A DNA stretch of 64,000 nt, from the NCBI RefSeq assembly GCF_009727055.1, contig NC_052349.1, positions 42,530,871 through 42,594,870 on the forward strand, in the 5' to 3' direction. Below, piece after piece: positions 1 to 11,309 of this stretch (the stretch's first letter is position 1; every line of letters starts with the position of its first letter). The position numbers and the translations under genes were made by a program. This DNA is from Benincasa hispida (taxonomy: Eukaryota; Streptophyta; Magnoliopsida; Cucurbitales; Cucurbitaceae). The notes beneath the pieces are model-generated. The model had not been told where the DNA came from. It worked only from the letters and a program-made list of their open reading frames with translations, and did not search any database.

Positions 1-2415
1 GTGGGAATTTAAGTGTTGACGTGAAAATTATTCAATTTTGAAATTCAATTTGAAAATTAATGACAAGAATAAAGCGGATTAAGGAAATGATTTAAGTGTA
101 ATTATACTTTTCTTTCTAGTGTATATTATTATTAATATTATTATTATTATTATTATTTTTAAAATAAAAAGAAAGAAAGAATCCATCCCCATCTTCCTCA
201 CACGAGCCGCTCCTTCACTATCCAAAAATTCCTTCCGCCGCCGCCTCCCTCTCTACTCAGATCCGGACCCCACCGCCGCTAGCATTCGCGCCGCGCCCTA
301 AGGCGATCGTGCGACCAGCCGCCGCACCTAGCCCAGACGTCCGCCACTGGTGCTCGATCTGTCGCCGTCGATGCCAGTCGAAGTGTGCCGCCATCGATTC
401 CCTCTAGTTCAACTGCGTCGGTCCTCGTGCGCGAACTAGGTCCACCGCACATCGCCCTGCTCGTTTCGCTGCCGTCGCCGGTTTGCTCCTCCAACCATCT
501 GCCTGTGCCGTTCATCGATTGAGCCAACGACCTCCTTCATCTAAAGCACTGCCCAACCCCTGCTGCCATCGATTGCTGCTGGTTTGGTTTGGTGTTGAGC
601 CTTTGTGTGTTAATGAGGTTGTCGTTGGATTCAAAGAACATACTTGGGCTAAGATTATTTGAAGTTATTTGAGATTGTTATAATTTAAGACCCTAACCAT
701 TATTATTGAATTTTTTTAGATTGGAACTTTTTCTTGGGAGTTTCGGAACTACTTTTGAACCAAGCCACATTTTCGGTTGATTCAAGTCTTCCAAAAATTG
801 TAAGAAGATTAATTGTGTAGACTAAAATTTCTGACCAAATTTTGAGGTAAGTAATCTTACTACTGGAATTGCTTTTGTACCAGGCGATACACTATAGATT
901 TAACATTGAGGATCCTAGCAGATTTTCTTTGAATATTTTTTATTGTTTTGAGGTTGGATGGACTGCTTATGACGGATATATGAGCTTGTGGTAATATATC
1001 GGAATATGATTACGTATGAGCTTGATTTGGACTTTTATGAGTTATATTAAATGATGATCGAGCATGACCCTTAAATTATGAGTTAAGTAGCACTCCTATT
1101 GGAGTGCCTTAAAGCTAAATGAGCATTAGACATTTGTTGACCTATATAGTTATGTAATTTATTATGAGAATGTGTGGACTGTATGATATATTACGAAATC
1201 CCGAATACTGCATTGTTTACATGATTTAGTACATGAAAGTGATGTGCTACAGTTGATTCATTTAAAACTAGATTAAATATGTATGTTGAGGTTAATTAAC
1301 ATGAGGTTGATGATGAGGAGATTTTAGAGGATTTATGATTAGGTGAATGTTATATGTAATATGAAGTTAGATAAAACCTCATTTCCTTTCCAGACTATGT
1401 GACTACATGAAAGTAATGCACGTCCAAGGGCGCTAGTACATGAAAGAGATGTACTAGGGCTGGTGTGTATGAAAGTGATATATACCTAGAGCGTACTAGG
1501 GTGTACGAAAGAGGTACGCATCCCTACATTTATAGAGAGAGTCTGCGGTGTACGAAAGAGGTACATACTCAGTGGATTATGTGTATACGAAAGAGGTGTA
1601 TACATAATTAGATGTATGAAAGAGGTACATACTTAGTAAGGTTAGGTGTATACGAAAGAGGTGTATACTTAACTAGGTGTACGAAAGAGGTACACCTTCA
1701 GTGGATTGTGTGTATGCGAAAGAGATTTATAGTAACCATGTGTACGAAAGAGGTACACATTAAGTGAGTTTATGTGTATACGAAAGAGGTGTATACATAA
1801 CCATGCGTATGTAAGAGATTGTGTTTCTTTCGGGATTCACCAGAGGTTGTGGGTCCTACGGGACTTACTAGAGGTAGTGGACATACTCAACTACAGTAGG
1901 ATAGAAATAAGTTTTTCATGTATATATGTGTTCCATGAGGACTAGAGCAGTTTATATGTTCTACTAGGGGTAGGCATCTAGAGGATAAAGATGCCTAGCC
2001 TGACCCCAGTAGCGGGGTTACTTACTGAGTATTTCATACTCATTCTTTCTTATGTTGATGTTTCAGGTAAGGTTAGAGATGCACCGGCGATGGCGCAGCG
2101 GAATTCATGATCGTGCCACTGGGACTAGTTTTTACGCTTCCGCATTATGAAATTTAGAGTCCTTATTTTCCCTTAATGTTTAGTTTTACTGTTTGAAACT
2201 TATTATTAAGGATTGTTTTTTTTTATACTTTTAATAGTCTTTGCGAATTATGGGTACCCTATTATTGTTTTAACAATTGCATTTAATAAATGACATTTGA
2301 ACTTCTCTTGTCCATTTAGCATTTATTTCAACATAACTGAGCGTCGTTTCGAATCCTATGTATGCATTTATTTTAGTAACAGCCTAACCTAAGTCATAGA
2401 GGTCAGGTCGTTACA
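1..2415 (+). repeat. 5' LTR of the gypsy element (truncated by window start)
   Basis: This stretch matches 4132-6695 almost throughout and ends GGTCGTTACA immediately before the primer-binding site. Its first base corresponds to about 4190, so some 60 bases of the LTR lie outside the window. It contains a GC-rich block (about 190-540) inside otherwise AT-rich DNA, a hairpin array (about 1228-1825), and a promoter-like tail before the CA end. Small ORFs inside it are not supported as genes. Confidence 0.9.
1228..1825 (+). repeat. Array of short inverted repeats with GAAAGAG loop (5' LTR copy)
   Basis: About a dozen units share a 7-base loop GAAAGAG or GAAAGTG, flanked by arms that pair with each other. 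Examples: CTAGTACAT with ATGTACTAG (1433-1457, perfect 9-bp stem); AGGTGTAC with GTACACCT (about 1675-1697, perfect); ATGTGTAC with GTACACAT (about 1738-1760, perfect); and a 13-bp stem at 1576-1588 with 1596-1608 using two G-T pairs. The base before the loop is C when the base after it is G, and usually T when it is A. Some units (about 1710-1735 and the last one) are degraded. The pairing is seen directly; a role in RNA or protein binding is inference. Confidence 0.85.
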
Positions 2416-2417
2416 GT

Positions 2418-2429
2418 TGGTATCAGAGC
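2418..2429 (+). promoter_or_regulatory. Primer-binding site, tRNA-Met type
   Basis: TGGTATCAGAGC lies three bases after the end of the 5' LTR. It matches the usual initiator tRNA-Met primer-binding site of plant LTR retrotransposons and fixes the LTR boundary and element orientation. Confidence 0.93.
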
Positions 2430-2629
2430 TCATGTTTTGGGTTTTGTAGACTGACTTACTACGTAAGTCTAGATAGTCCCTGTGGCCAGTAACGAATTTC
2501 TCGTCATCGTCAGGTACGTTCTACTAATGAAAGTTTCAATGCATATATGAGAATAGTGATATAGTATTTTAAATGCATGATTTCTGAGAAATACCCAAAG
2601 ATAGTTAATGTATGAGTTCATGACAGGAC

Positions 2630-3894
2630 ATGGCACCTAAACCTGGAACAAGAAAAACAGTTAGAGAAGAAATGCAAGTAGAGAGAACGGAGAGTAGTCA
2701 AACTGCTCTGGCGGCGCCAATTCCGCCTGTGACCCAAGTGGATGAAAAGGCAATGAAAGCTCGAATTAGTGAAGCTGTTGCAACCGCTCTGATGGGGAAA
2801 CTGCAGGAACTGATCTGTAGCACGATGGCAGGACAGCCTGCCCAGACCCAGGCTCAGGAGGAACCGGTGCCACCTGAGCCGTTATGAGGTGCCCAGAAGA
2901 GCACAAGGACACGTAGCGCCTGTCTCTCGAGGCCAAACATTTAAGGGATTTCCGGAAGTATGACCCTCGCCCTTTTGATGGATCATTAGGGGACCCCACC
3001 AAGGCAGAAATGTGGTTGTCATCTATCGAGACAATATTTCGTTTTATGAGGTGCCCAGAAGAGCACAAACTGCAATGCGCAGTCTTCATGCTGACTGGTA
3101 ACGCGGCAATCTAGTGGCGTTTGGTAGAAAAGATTATCGATATTAGAGGTGAACTTGCAACCTGGGAACAGTTCAAGGAACGCTTTTATGAGAAGTAATT
3201 TTCGGCCAACACCTGATACAATAAGTAGGTAGAATTCTTGAACTTAAAGCAGGGCGTTATGTCGGTAGAGGAATATGAGCAAGAGTTCGATAAGCTGTCT
3301 CATTTTGCTCTTGAGCTAGTGGCCACCGAGGCAGCAAGGACCGAGAGATTTATCCAAGGCTTGGGGAGCGGGCTACAAGGGATGGTGCATGCCTTGGATC
3401 TCAAGACGTTGTCTCATTTTGCTCTTGAGCTAGTGGCCACCGAGGCAGCAAGGACCGAGAGATTTATCCAGGGTCTGAGAAGTGGACTGCGAGGCATGGT
3501 GCATGCCTTGGACCTCAAGATGTATGCTGTGGCACTGCGGGCTGCCGTGAGGATTGATGCTGACTCCAAGGTGGGAGAGGATTACAGGAGGTTGCTCGGG
3601 ATTGGGACCTCCACAGGTCAGAAAAGGAAAGCAGACCAGAAGACTTTTGAATATCAGCAAAAGAAACCTGTAACTATTAAAGAGGAAAAGCCGATCTGTA
3701 ACTCATATGAAAAACATCACTGGGGTCGTTGCTTGGCTGGAGCAGGGGTGTGTTATCGTTGTGGACAGAAAAGGCATATGGCATATGAGTGTCCTTGTAG
3801 AAGCACTACAGATGGTAGGGATCAACCTTCAGGTCAAGATCAGGTGGGTTCAAGTGGACAGCAGCAATGGAATAGGATCAGTGCCTCAACCTGA
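2630..3894 (+). pseudogene. gag: Broken gypsy gag (capsid and CCHC nucleocapsid)
   Basis: Gag forms the virus-like particle and binds genomic RNA. Reading starts at ATG 2630 and runs 85 codons to a stop at 2885. Capsid-like sequence continues in another frame from about 2920 (LRDFRKYDPRPFDGSLGDP) and reaches the Retrotrans_gag core near 3000-3240, broken by TAG codons and a frameshift. A longer frame from 3238 to 3894 contains the end of the capsid and a zinc knuckle, CYRCGQKRHMAYEC, at about 3750-3791; the four C-C-H-C ligands are intact although the usual glycine is Arg. A 114-bp in-frame duplication lies inside it. The frame ends in TGA with no protease following. Translation as a single protein is impossible as the sequence stands. 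Confidence 0.85.
3297..3524 (+). repeat. In-frame 114-bp tandem duplication inside gag
   Basis: Two adjacent copies, 3297-3410 and 3411-3524, start GTCTCATTTTGCTCTTGAGC and keep the frame (38 codons each, beginning LSHFALELVATEAARTE). They differ at a few positions, so the duplication is not brand new. Confidence 0.9.
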
Positions 3895-4117
3895 TATGAG
3901 GTGGAGAGGTCGGACACTGTAGTGATAGATAAATTTACATTTTAGACCTTGACAGTCTAGGTTTGTTTAAGACTTTGTTTGCCTGCCTTTTTTTCTATGC
4001 TTAGTTAGTATAAGGGGCCATGCATTTTTCGTTATCCCAATGCAAGAGTTTTTTTTTTATTATTTTTATTATTTTTTACTTTTTCTCAGAAATGAACTTT
4101 CGAGGACGAAAGTTCTT

Positions 4118-4131
4118 TAAGGGGGGAAGAA
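4118..4131 (+). promoter_or_regulatory. Polypurine tract of the gypsy element
   Basis: AAGGGGGGAAGA ends next to the TG start of the second LTR. This is the priming site for plus-strand DNA synthesis. It follows a conserved-looking 3' region with self-complementary AACTTTCGAGGACGAAAGTT. Confidence 0.88.
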
Positions 4132-6695
4132 TGTAACACCTCGAATTTTCACTTTTTATATGATTTCAGTAATTTTGTTATTGGAGTGTATTTTTGGAAT
4201 TTTGGATTTGAAGTATAAGTGTTGATGTGAAAATTATTCAATTTTGAAATTCAATTTGAAAATTAATGACAAGAATTAATTTTCTTTTGAAAAAGAAAAG
4301 AAATAAATAGTATAAAATGGATTAAGGAAATGATTTAAGTATAATTATACTTTTCCTTTTTAGTTATTATTATTATTATTTTTAAAATAAAAAGAAAGAA
4401 TCCATCCCTATCTTCCTCACACGAGCCGCTCTCTCACTACCCAAAAATTCCTTTCGCCGCTACCTCCCTCTCTACTCAGATTCAGACCCCGCCGCCACTA
4501 GCACTCACGCCGCGCCTTCAGCCAATCGTGCGACCAGCCGCCGCCCTTAGCCTAGACATCCACCGCTGGTGCTCGAACTGTTGCCGTCGACGCCAGCCGA
4601 AGTGTGCCGGATTCCCTCTAGTTCAACTGCGTCGGTCCTCGTGCATGAACCAGGTCCACTGCACATCACCCTGGTCGTTTCGCGGCCGTCGCCGGTTTGC
4701 TCCTCCAACCATTTGCCTGTGTCGTTCATCGATTGAGCCAACGACCTCCTTCATCTAAAGCACGTGTCAGACCCTGCTACCATATTGTTGTTGGTTTGGT
4801 TCGGTTGTTGAGCCTTTGTGTTTAGTGAGGTTGTCGTTGGATTCAAAGAACATATTTGGGCTAAGATTATTTGAAGTTATTTGAGATTGTTGGAATTTAA
4901 GACCCTAACCATTATTATTAAATTTGTTTAGATTGGAACTTTTTCTTGGGAGTTTTGGAACTACTTTTGAACTAATCCACATTTTTGGTTGATTCAAGTC
5001 TTCCAAAGGTTATAAGAAGATTAATTGTGTGGACTAAAATTTGTGACCAATTTTGAGGTAAGTAATCTTACTATTGGAATCATTGTTGTGCCAGGCGATA
5101 CACTATAGATTTAACATTGAGGGATCCTAGCAAATTTTCTTTGAATATTTTTTTATTGTTTTGAGGTTGGATGGACTGCTTATTAAGGATATATGAGCAT
5201 GTGGTAATATGTCGAAATATGATTACATATGAGCTTGATTTGGACTTTTATGAGTTATATTAAATGATGATTGAGTATCACCCTTAAATTATGAGTTAAG
5301 TAGTACTCCTATTGGAGTGCCTTAAAGCTAAATGAACATTAGACATTTGTTGACCTATATGGTTATGCAATTTATTATGAGAATGTGTGGACTGTATGAT
5401 ATATTACGAAATCCCGAACACTGCATTGTTTACATGATTTAGTGCATGAAAGTGATGTGCTACAGTTGATTCATTTAAAACTAGATTAAATATGTATGTT
5501 GAGGTTAATTAACATGAGGTTGACGATGAGGAGATTTTAGAGGATTTATGATTAGATGAATGTTATATGTAATATGAAGTTAGATAAAATCTCCTTTCCT
5601 TTCTAGACTATGTGATTGCATGAAAGTAATGCATGTCCAAGGGCACTAGTACATGAAAGAGATGTACTAGGGTTAGTGTGTATGAAAGTGATACATACCT
5701 AGAAGGTACTGGGGTGTACGAAAGAGGTAAATAATCAGTGGGTTTTGCGTATACGAAAGAGGTGTATGCCTGATCATGTGTACGAAAGAGATACGCATAC
5801 CTATATTTATAGAGAGGGTCTGGAGTGTACGAAAGAGGTACATACTTAGTGGATTATGTGTATACAAAAGAGGTGTATACATAATTAGATGTACAAAAGA
5901 GGTACATACTTAGTAAGTTAGGTGTATACGAAAGAGCTGTATACTTAACTAGGTGTACGAAAGAGGTACACCTTCAGTGGGTTGTGTGTATGCGAAAGAG
6001 GTTTATAGTAACCATGTGTATGAAAGAGGTACACATTAAGTGAGTTTATGTGTATATGAAAGAGGTGTATGCATAACCATGCGTATGTAAGAGATTGTGT
6101 TTTCTTTGGGATTCACCAGAGGTTGTGGGTCGTACGGAACTTACTAGAGGTAGTGGACATACTCAACTACAGTAGGATAGAAATAAGTTTTTCATGTATA
6201 TATGTGTTCCATGAGGACTAGAGCAGTTTATATGTTCCACTAGGGGTAGGCATCTAGAGGATATAGATGCCTAGCCTGACCCTAGTAGTGGGGTTACTTA
6301 CTGAGTATTTCATACTCATTCTTTCTTATGTTGATGTTTCAGGTAAAAGTAGAGATGCACCGGCGATGGCGCAGTAGAATTCGTGATCATGCCACTGGGA
6401 CTAGTTTTTACGCTTCCGCATTATGAAATTTAGAGTCCTTATTTTCCCTTAATGTTTAGTTTTATTGTTTGAAACTTATTATTAAGGATTGTTTTTTTTT
6501 TTTTTACTTTTAATAGTCTTTGTGAATTATGAGTATCCTATTATTGTTTTAACAATTGCATTTAATAAATGACATTTGAACTTCTCTTGTCCATTTAGCA
6601 TTTATTTCAATATAACTGAGCGTCGTTTCAAATCCTGTGCATGCATTTATTTTAGTAACGGCCTGACCTAAGTCCTAGGGGGTCGGGTCGTTACA
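4132..6695 (+). repeat. 3' LTR of the gypsy element
   Basis: Complete 2,564-bp LTR, TGTAACAC to GTTACA. It aligns with 1-2415 with scattered substitutions and small indels, so the element is not a very recent insertion. It carries the hairpin array with about two more units than the 5' copy. Flanking bases after 6695 are AAATG; the matching left flank is outside the window, so no target duplication can be checked. Confidence 0.92.
5441..6090 (+). repeat. Array of short inverted repeats with GAAAGAG loop (3' LTR copy)
   Basis: Same array as in the 5' LTR, with extra units at about 5735-5795. Here the unit at about 5617-5633 has perfect arms TGCAT and ATGCA around GAAAGTA, where the 5' copy is imperfect. 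The unit at about 5680-5702 pairs GTGTGTAT with ATACATAC, while the 5' copy has ATATATAC, replacing a G-C pair by a G-T pair. Two loops have become AAAAGAG. Confidence 0.85.
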
Positions 6696-6884
6696 AAATG
6701 TATCTATAAATGAATGTAAACAAGTATTTATAACTTTATAAATGAACTAATTCAGTACATTACAATTGCTCTCTAAGAATTTTTATGTTTTGAAATCGAG
6801 CCATGATTAACTTCAGTATCTAACTTATCAAATAAATCATTTACAATATAGACTATAAGATAAATTCATTCATTGATCTCCCAT

Positions 6885-9019
6885 TCAATTATGCAATCGA
6901 GTCTTCACAATATGCATAGTAGGAAATGTTTTCTCTACAATAGCTGTGACAACAGGTAAAATCAACACCAAGGTGAGTAATCTATAAACTAATGGATAGA
7001 CCTTGTCTTTATACGTCAGGAAAATTTTTACTGCATGGTCACATATGCTTTTTAGCTCAACAAACTCAATATTTGAATGCATATCAATAATATAATTTTG
7101 AAATTGATTCTCAAGCATAGAGAGTTCAATAGCTAAAAAGTCTTTTGGGTAAAATTGAACAAGTTGACTAAGTTTTTTTCTATCAAAAGAAATAAATGAA
7201 TTACTCAGATTTAGACATGCCACACAGAGAAGTAATTCAGTATTTGTTTCAGTAAAACGATTATTCTTGAAGTTGCATATTAATGATGATATAGAAAACT
7301 TCAACACGTAAGTGGTGTAAATTTGTAACTGGTTGAGATTTTTTACTTTTTCATCCTTGATTAGAAATAGGTCATCAATTTTAAGGATTCCAATATCATG
7401 GCTATGACAGAAATAAGAAACTATACTCAACAACGAATCTCAATCACACTCTCTTGTTTTTTATAGTCTTTCTTTACAAATTTCGATTAAATTATTGCAT
7501 TCGTAATGCTTAAAACAAGTCATTTGTGATTCCCAAGATAATTTTCATAAAATGTATATGAAAACAAAGTCAAAAGATAGAATCAAACTTATTAGAGTCT
7601 TCGCTTCATATTTTTGTTCTGAATTTGATCCACCTTGCATAATTGTCTCAAGTACATCAACTACTGAAGAGAGCATTGTAATAAAACTTGTTAAAGTATA
7701 GAATGTGATCCCTATCGAGTATCTCTTGGTTATTTAATCATTATCTCCTGATTTAATCCTCAACTACTTAATATTTCACAATTATTTAAAGCTTATAAAA
7801 TTTTCATTATATGTTTCTCTCGTAGAATATCTCAAAGTTTTGTTGATGCCCTAATTACATTCACCACATTTGTAAAATTGTAAATTATACCAGCAATTTC
7901 CACATAATTTTTAGTAGTAGCTATAAGAGTTAATTGAAGTTAATGAGAAAAACAATGAATGTAAAAAGCACATTTATTTTCTTTCAAAATAAGTACTTTC
8001 AATCCATTGAACTGGCCTTGCATATTACTTGCTCCATCATATCCTTGTCCTCGTAAACTAGCAATGCTTAACCCATGTTGAGAAAAAAAATTCATCTATG
8101 GCTTTCTTAAGTCATAGAGAACTTGTATCATTGACATGTATAATTCCAACAAATCGTTCAATCATACAACCTTTATCTACATAAGGCAATACAATTGACA
8201 TCTGCTCCTTTCAAGATACATCTTTTGATTCGTCTATCAAAATAGAAAACCGTTTGTCACTCATATCTTTTATAACCATATTAATAACTTCTACTACAAT
8301 GGAATTCACTATATCTTTTTGAATAGGTGAAGTAAATTTTAAATTATTTGGGGCATCTTTCAAAGTCACAGCTTCAATATTCTTATTATGGTTATATAAC
8401 CATTGTAAAAGTTCAAGAAAATTACCTTGATTCTTCGAATCATCTGTCTCATCATGTCCACGGAATGCAAATCCTTATCGTAATAAAAATTGAATACAAT
8501 CAATCGATGCACCTAATCTTGTTCGATACTCAACTCATGTTGGTCAGACATCCTATTTAAAAAGTCTCAATGTGTTGTTTTTGTTTCAAAAAAGCCTCAC
8601 ATTTACCCAAAGCCTTATTGTGTGCACTATTAAGACCACCAACATGAATATGCAATTTCTCTTTTTTTTTCAATTAGAAAATCCTTCATCAACAAAACAG
8701 TCACTTCCTAACTTTTCACTTACTTCTAATTTGAATAGATAGGAACATAACAAAATGCAACATCCTTTGAAATCCTATATTCTAGCCAATTAGAATATTA
8801 ACTAAACCAAGTTGGGTTAAATGGTTTTGACTTTGTACCAAATTTCTTAAGTGAAAAAATATGACCTTGAGGCTGACAAGGATCTTTTAGCAAATATTCT
8901 CTATGAACTTGATCTCGATTATTATAATTATAATAATAAATTTTGGTTCTTAGACCAAGATCTGCGGATAGTTCTTCTAGATTGAATTCTGTATAAAATC
9001 GATCAGAACCCAAAAACAT
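6885..9019 (-). pseudogene. hAT-family transposase relic (TTF-type zinc finger, DUF4371, hAT dimerisation)
   Basis: On the minus strand three parts of a zinc finger MYM-type-1-like hAT transposase appear in the right order. The N-terminal part (9019-8798) contains DLGLRTKIYYYNYNNRDQ and REYLLKDPCQPQGH, typical of the TTF-type finger region. The middle (about 8340-7560) contains KRFSILIDESKD and VDKGCMIERFVGIIHV in the DUF4371 style. The C-terminal part (7433-6885) contains YPLVYRLLTLVLILPVVTA and ends with the VEKTFPTMHIVKTRL hAT dimerisation motif. Stops and frameshifts separate the parts, so it cannot be expressed as one protein. Terminal inverted repeats were not found. Confidence 0.85.
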
Positions 9020-9074
9020 TTTTTTTCTTTAAAGATGATGTCTTTATTGTCTCTATTGTTGTTTTTCTTTTATA

Positions 9075-9230
9075 ATATCTCTCCATATTAATTTTGAATT
9101 AACTCTACAAAATTATTAATAACAAGAATATTACATTCTATTGTATAGATTTAAAAGCATAAAAACTTAAAGTCTAAGAAGATTTTAAAACTTACTTGCC
9201 AAATTCGTATATCTAAACGAGTGACAACAA
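9075..9230. repeat. Left copy of a diverged direct repeat (5' side of the hAT relic)
   Basis: About 155 bp starting ATATCTCTCCATATT and ending near CGAGTGACAAC is found again at 12103-12262 in the same orientation with many differences. It lies just upstream of the hAT start codon, so it is probably the transposon's 5' leader. Confidence 0.6.
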
Positions 9231-9589
9231 ATAATCCTCTAACTTGAACTCTGAAATTAATTTTAAAAACCTATACGAGTAATGTAATGCAAAAATAAAA
9301 TGGAAACACATAAAATGTGAAACTCAAATCCTATTTTCCTTACTTAAATATGTTATTTGTTGAGATTAGTAAAAGGAAGAGTTTACTATTTGAGTTAATA
9401 TGGAATTGTAGGGAAATAGGTAAAGGATCAGGAAATGAAGAAGGAAAATGTTTAAGTATTGGAGACTTGGCTCTCGGGTATTTATAAGTTAGCTTAGCAA
9501 GAAAAAATTTGGCTAAGTATTGGCTGTGAAAATGGTGGCCGAGCACTGAGTAATTACTGGGCGAGCATCAAGTAAAAGTCATGCATGAG

Positions 9590-9785
9590 TGTGGAAAGAA
9601 TCATGTATTGAGTATACATGAGCGAGGAAAGGATTGTGTATCGAGTATACATGAGCGAGGATAGGATTGTGCATCCAGTAAAGGCCATGCACGAGCGAGA
9701 AAATGATCGTGCATCGAGTATGCATGAGCGAGGAAAGGATCGTGCATCGAGTATGCATGAGCAAGGAAAGGATCGTACATCGATT
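9590..9785 (+). repeat. 33-bp minisatellite (GAGTATGCATGAGCGAGGAA type)
   Basis: About six units of roughly 33 bp share the pieces CATCGAGTATGCATGAGC and GAGGAAAGGATCGTGC. Because 33 is divisible by 3, all frames stay open on both strands, which explains the short ORFs here; they are not genes. Read on the minus strand, the repeat and its flank (9790-9850) match the start of the minisatellite at 18040. Confidence 0.88.
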
Positions 9786-11309
9786 TTGCTATCGAGCACC
9801 ATCGAGTAATTACCAAAATACCATAGAGTAAATGCCATCGAGCATCGAGTTTGCATGAGCGATCAGTCTTAAGTACTACTTAAGAAGGCCAGCTGGGTTG
9901 GTTTAGTGAAATCAACCCACTAAGTGGTTGTTGTGGCAACCTATTAAGTATGAATGGCTGGCAGATTTGAGTATAAAGGGGAAGCTGATTTCAAAAAACT
10001 GTTTTGAACAAACCACTCGAGCATTTGAAGAGATTTTAAAGCCTTCTAAAAGCTAAAGAAGTCTAGTTGATGGTGAAGGACTTCCAAAAGAAGAAATTAT
10101 CAGGAACTTACTGAAAATTCGAAGAAAGTACAAGAAGGTCAAGCTCTCGGGTAATCCAGGGCCAGTGTTAGAATTTTTAAGATTTCGGCCAAACTACAAA
10201 GAATTCTCAGTTTAATTTTTGGGGTGAGCATCTTAATATATTTTTGAGTAAGTTTGTAGAAGGAAGTATGTTGAGAAAACCTCTGAAAAATAAGTTATTA
10301 AATGAGTAATTTGAATCTGGAATTCTTTGAACAAGCAGGCGACTGCTTGAGTGGAACAAGGTAGCAGCTCGAGGATTAATGAATGCATGGGCTGAGGCAA
10401 GCCTTGGCGTGCGTTGGAGTTGGGTGTTGGCCAGTGTAGGTGACCATAAATGTCGTGGATGCCCAAGGGAAGGCCTAGGCGTTAAGGTGCAGCAAAGGGG
10501 CGCTTAAGACAAGGAGAATCGAAGGTACGACATGCGTTGACACTATTGTTGTCGCCTAATCAAAGCTTAAAATTTAAAAACTTTCCTAAGTACACAACGC
10601 ATAGGTAAAATTTCGTTGGAAGGTAAGATTTAAGTTTTCAAGAAGGAAATGAGTTTATTTATGAAAGTTAGAAAAAAGAAGACCCTTTCTAGTAGCTAAA
10701 GTATAATATTGTATCCACAGGTTGACACCAATAGAGGAAGCTTATCATCCACTAAGGGATTGCCAAAAGCCGTGAGTGACTAAGTGTTTATGATGTTTAG
10801 AATTCAAGTTTCAAATGAAAGCTTTATCTCATGCTAAGTTAATTTACAAAGAGTTTCCAAGAATATGTATGAGTCCAACACATGCTAGTATAAAAGTATG
10901 AAGTATGATGTTTTCGAACACATACCAATTCTTCAAAGTGAAGCTTTATGATATGCTTTAGTTAGAAACAATTACAAGAACCTGAGGCATGCATTGGCAG
11001 TTATGTTTAGAGCTTGTGCTAAAAACTATGTTCATGAGACCAAGTTTAGTAAGTTTGATTTATGAATATTTCTTACAAGGTATGTTCAACTTAATACTGA
11101 AGTACAAGGAGAAGGTATCTAAGTTGTACCACCCAGTTATAATTATGTTATGCTTTTGACACTGAAGTACTTAAAGAAGGTATCAGAGTAGCACACTTAG
11201 TTTTAGTGATAAGTAGTAGTATTCTACTCAGTAATGATCCTTGACACTGAAGGTATGATAAGGTGGTCAGAATCCCGATTTTCTTTGCGTGCATGTATGA
11301 CAGGTTAGT

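Larger units (their letters stand above)
1..6695 (+). mobile_element. Gypsy-type LTR retrotransposon, gag-only, long LTRs
   Basis: Two long direct repeats (1-2415, cut by the window edge, and 4132-6695) flank a short 1.7-kb interior. The interior starts with a tRNA-Met type primer-binding site, carries a broken gag with a CCHC zinc knuckle, and ends with a polypurine tract just before the second repeat. The LTR begins TGTAACAC and ends GTTACA. No protease, reverse transcriptase, RNase H or integrase is present: the sequence passes from the gag stop directly to the 3' untranslated part. Autonomous gypsy elements carry several kilobases of pol here, so this is a non-autonomous deletion derivative. 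The gag type resembles the chromovirus-like gypsy group, but the clade is an inference because pol is missing. Confidence 0.88.

Noticed and set aside
119..527. ORFs in the GC-rich block of the gypsy LTR (and the matching ones near 4528-4758)
   Set aside because: They lie inside an LTR, occur on both strands, do not keep frame between the two LTR copies and match no known protein.
5673..5882. Minus-strand ORF with MYTPLLYTHNPL-type repeats
   Set aside because: It is a translation of the hairpin array; period and spacing, not coding, keep it open.
9554..9856. Overlapping ORFs on both strands
   Set aside because: Products of the 33-bp minisatellite, which leaves all frames open.
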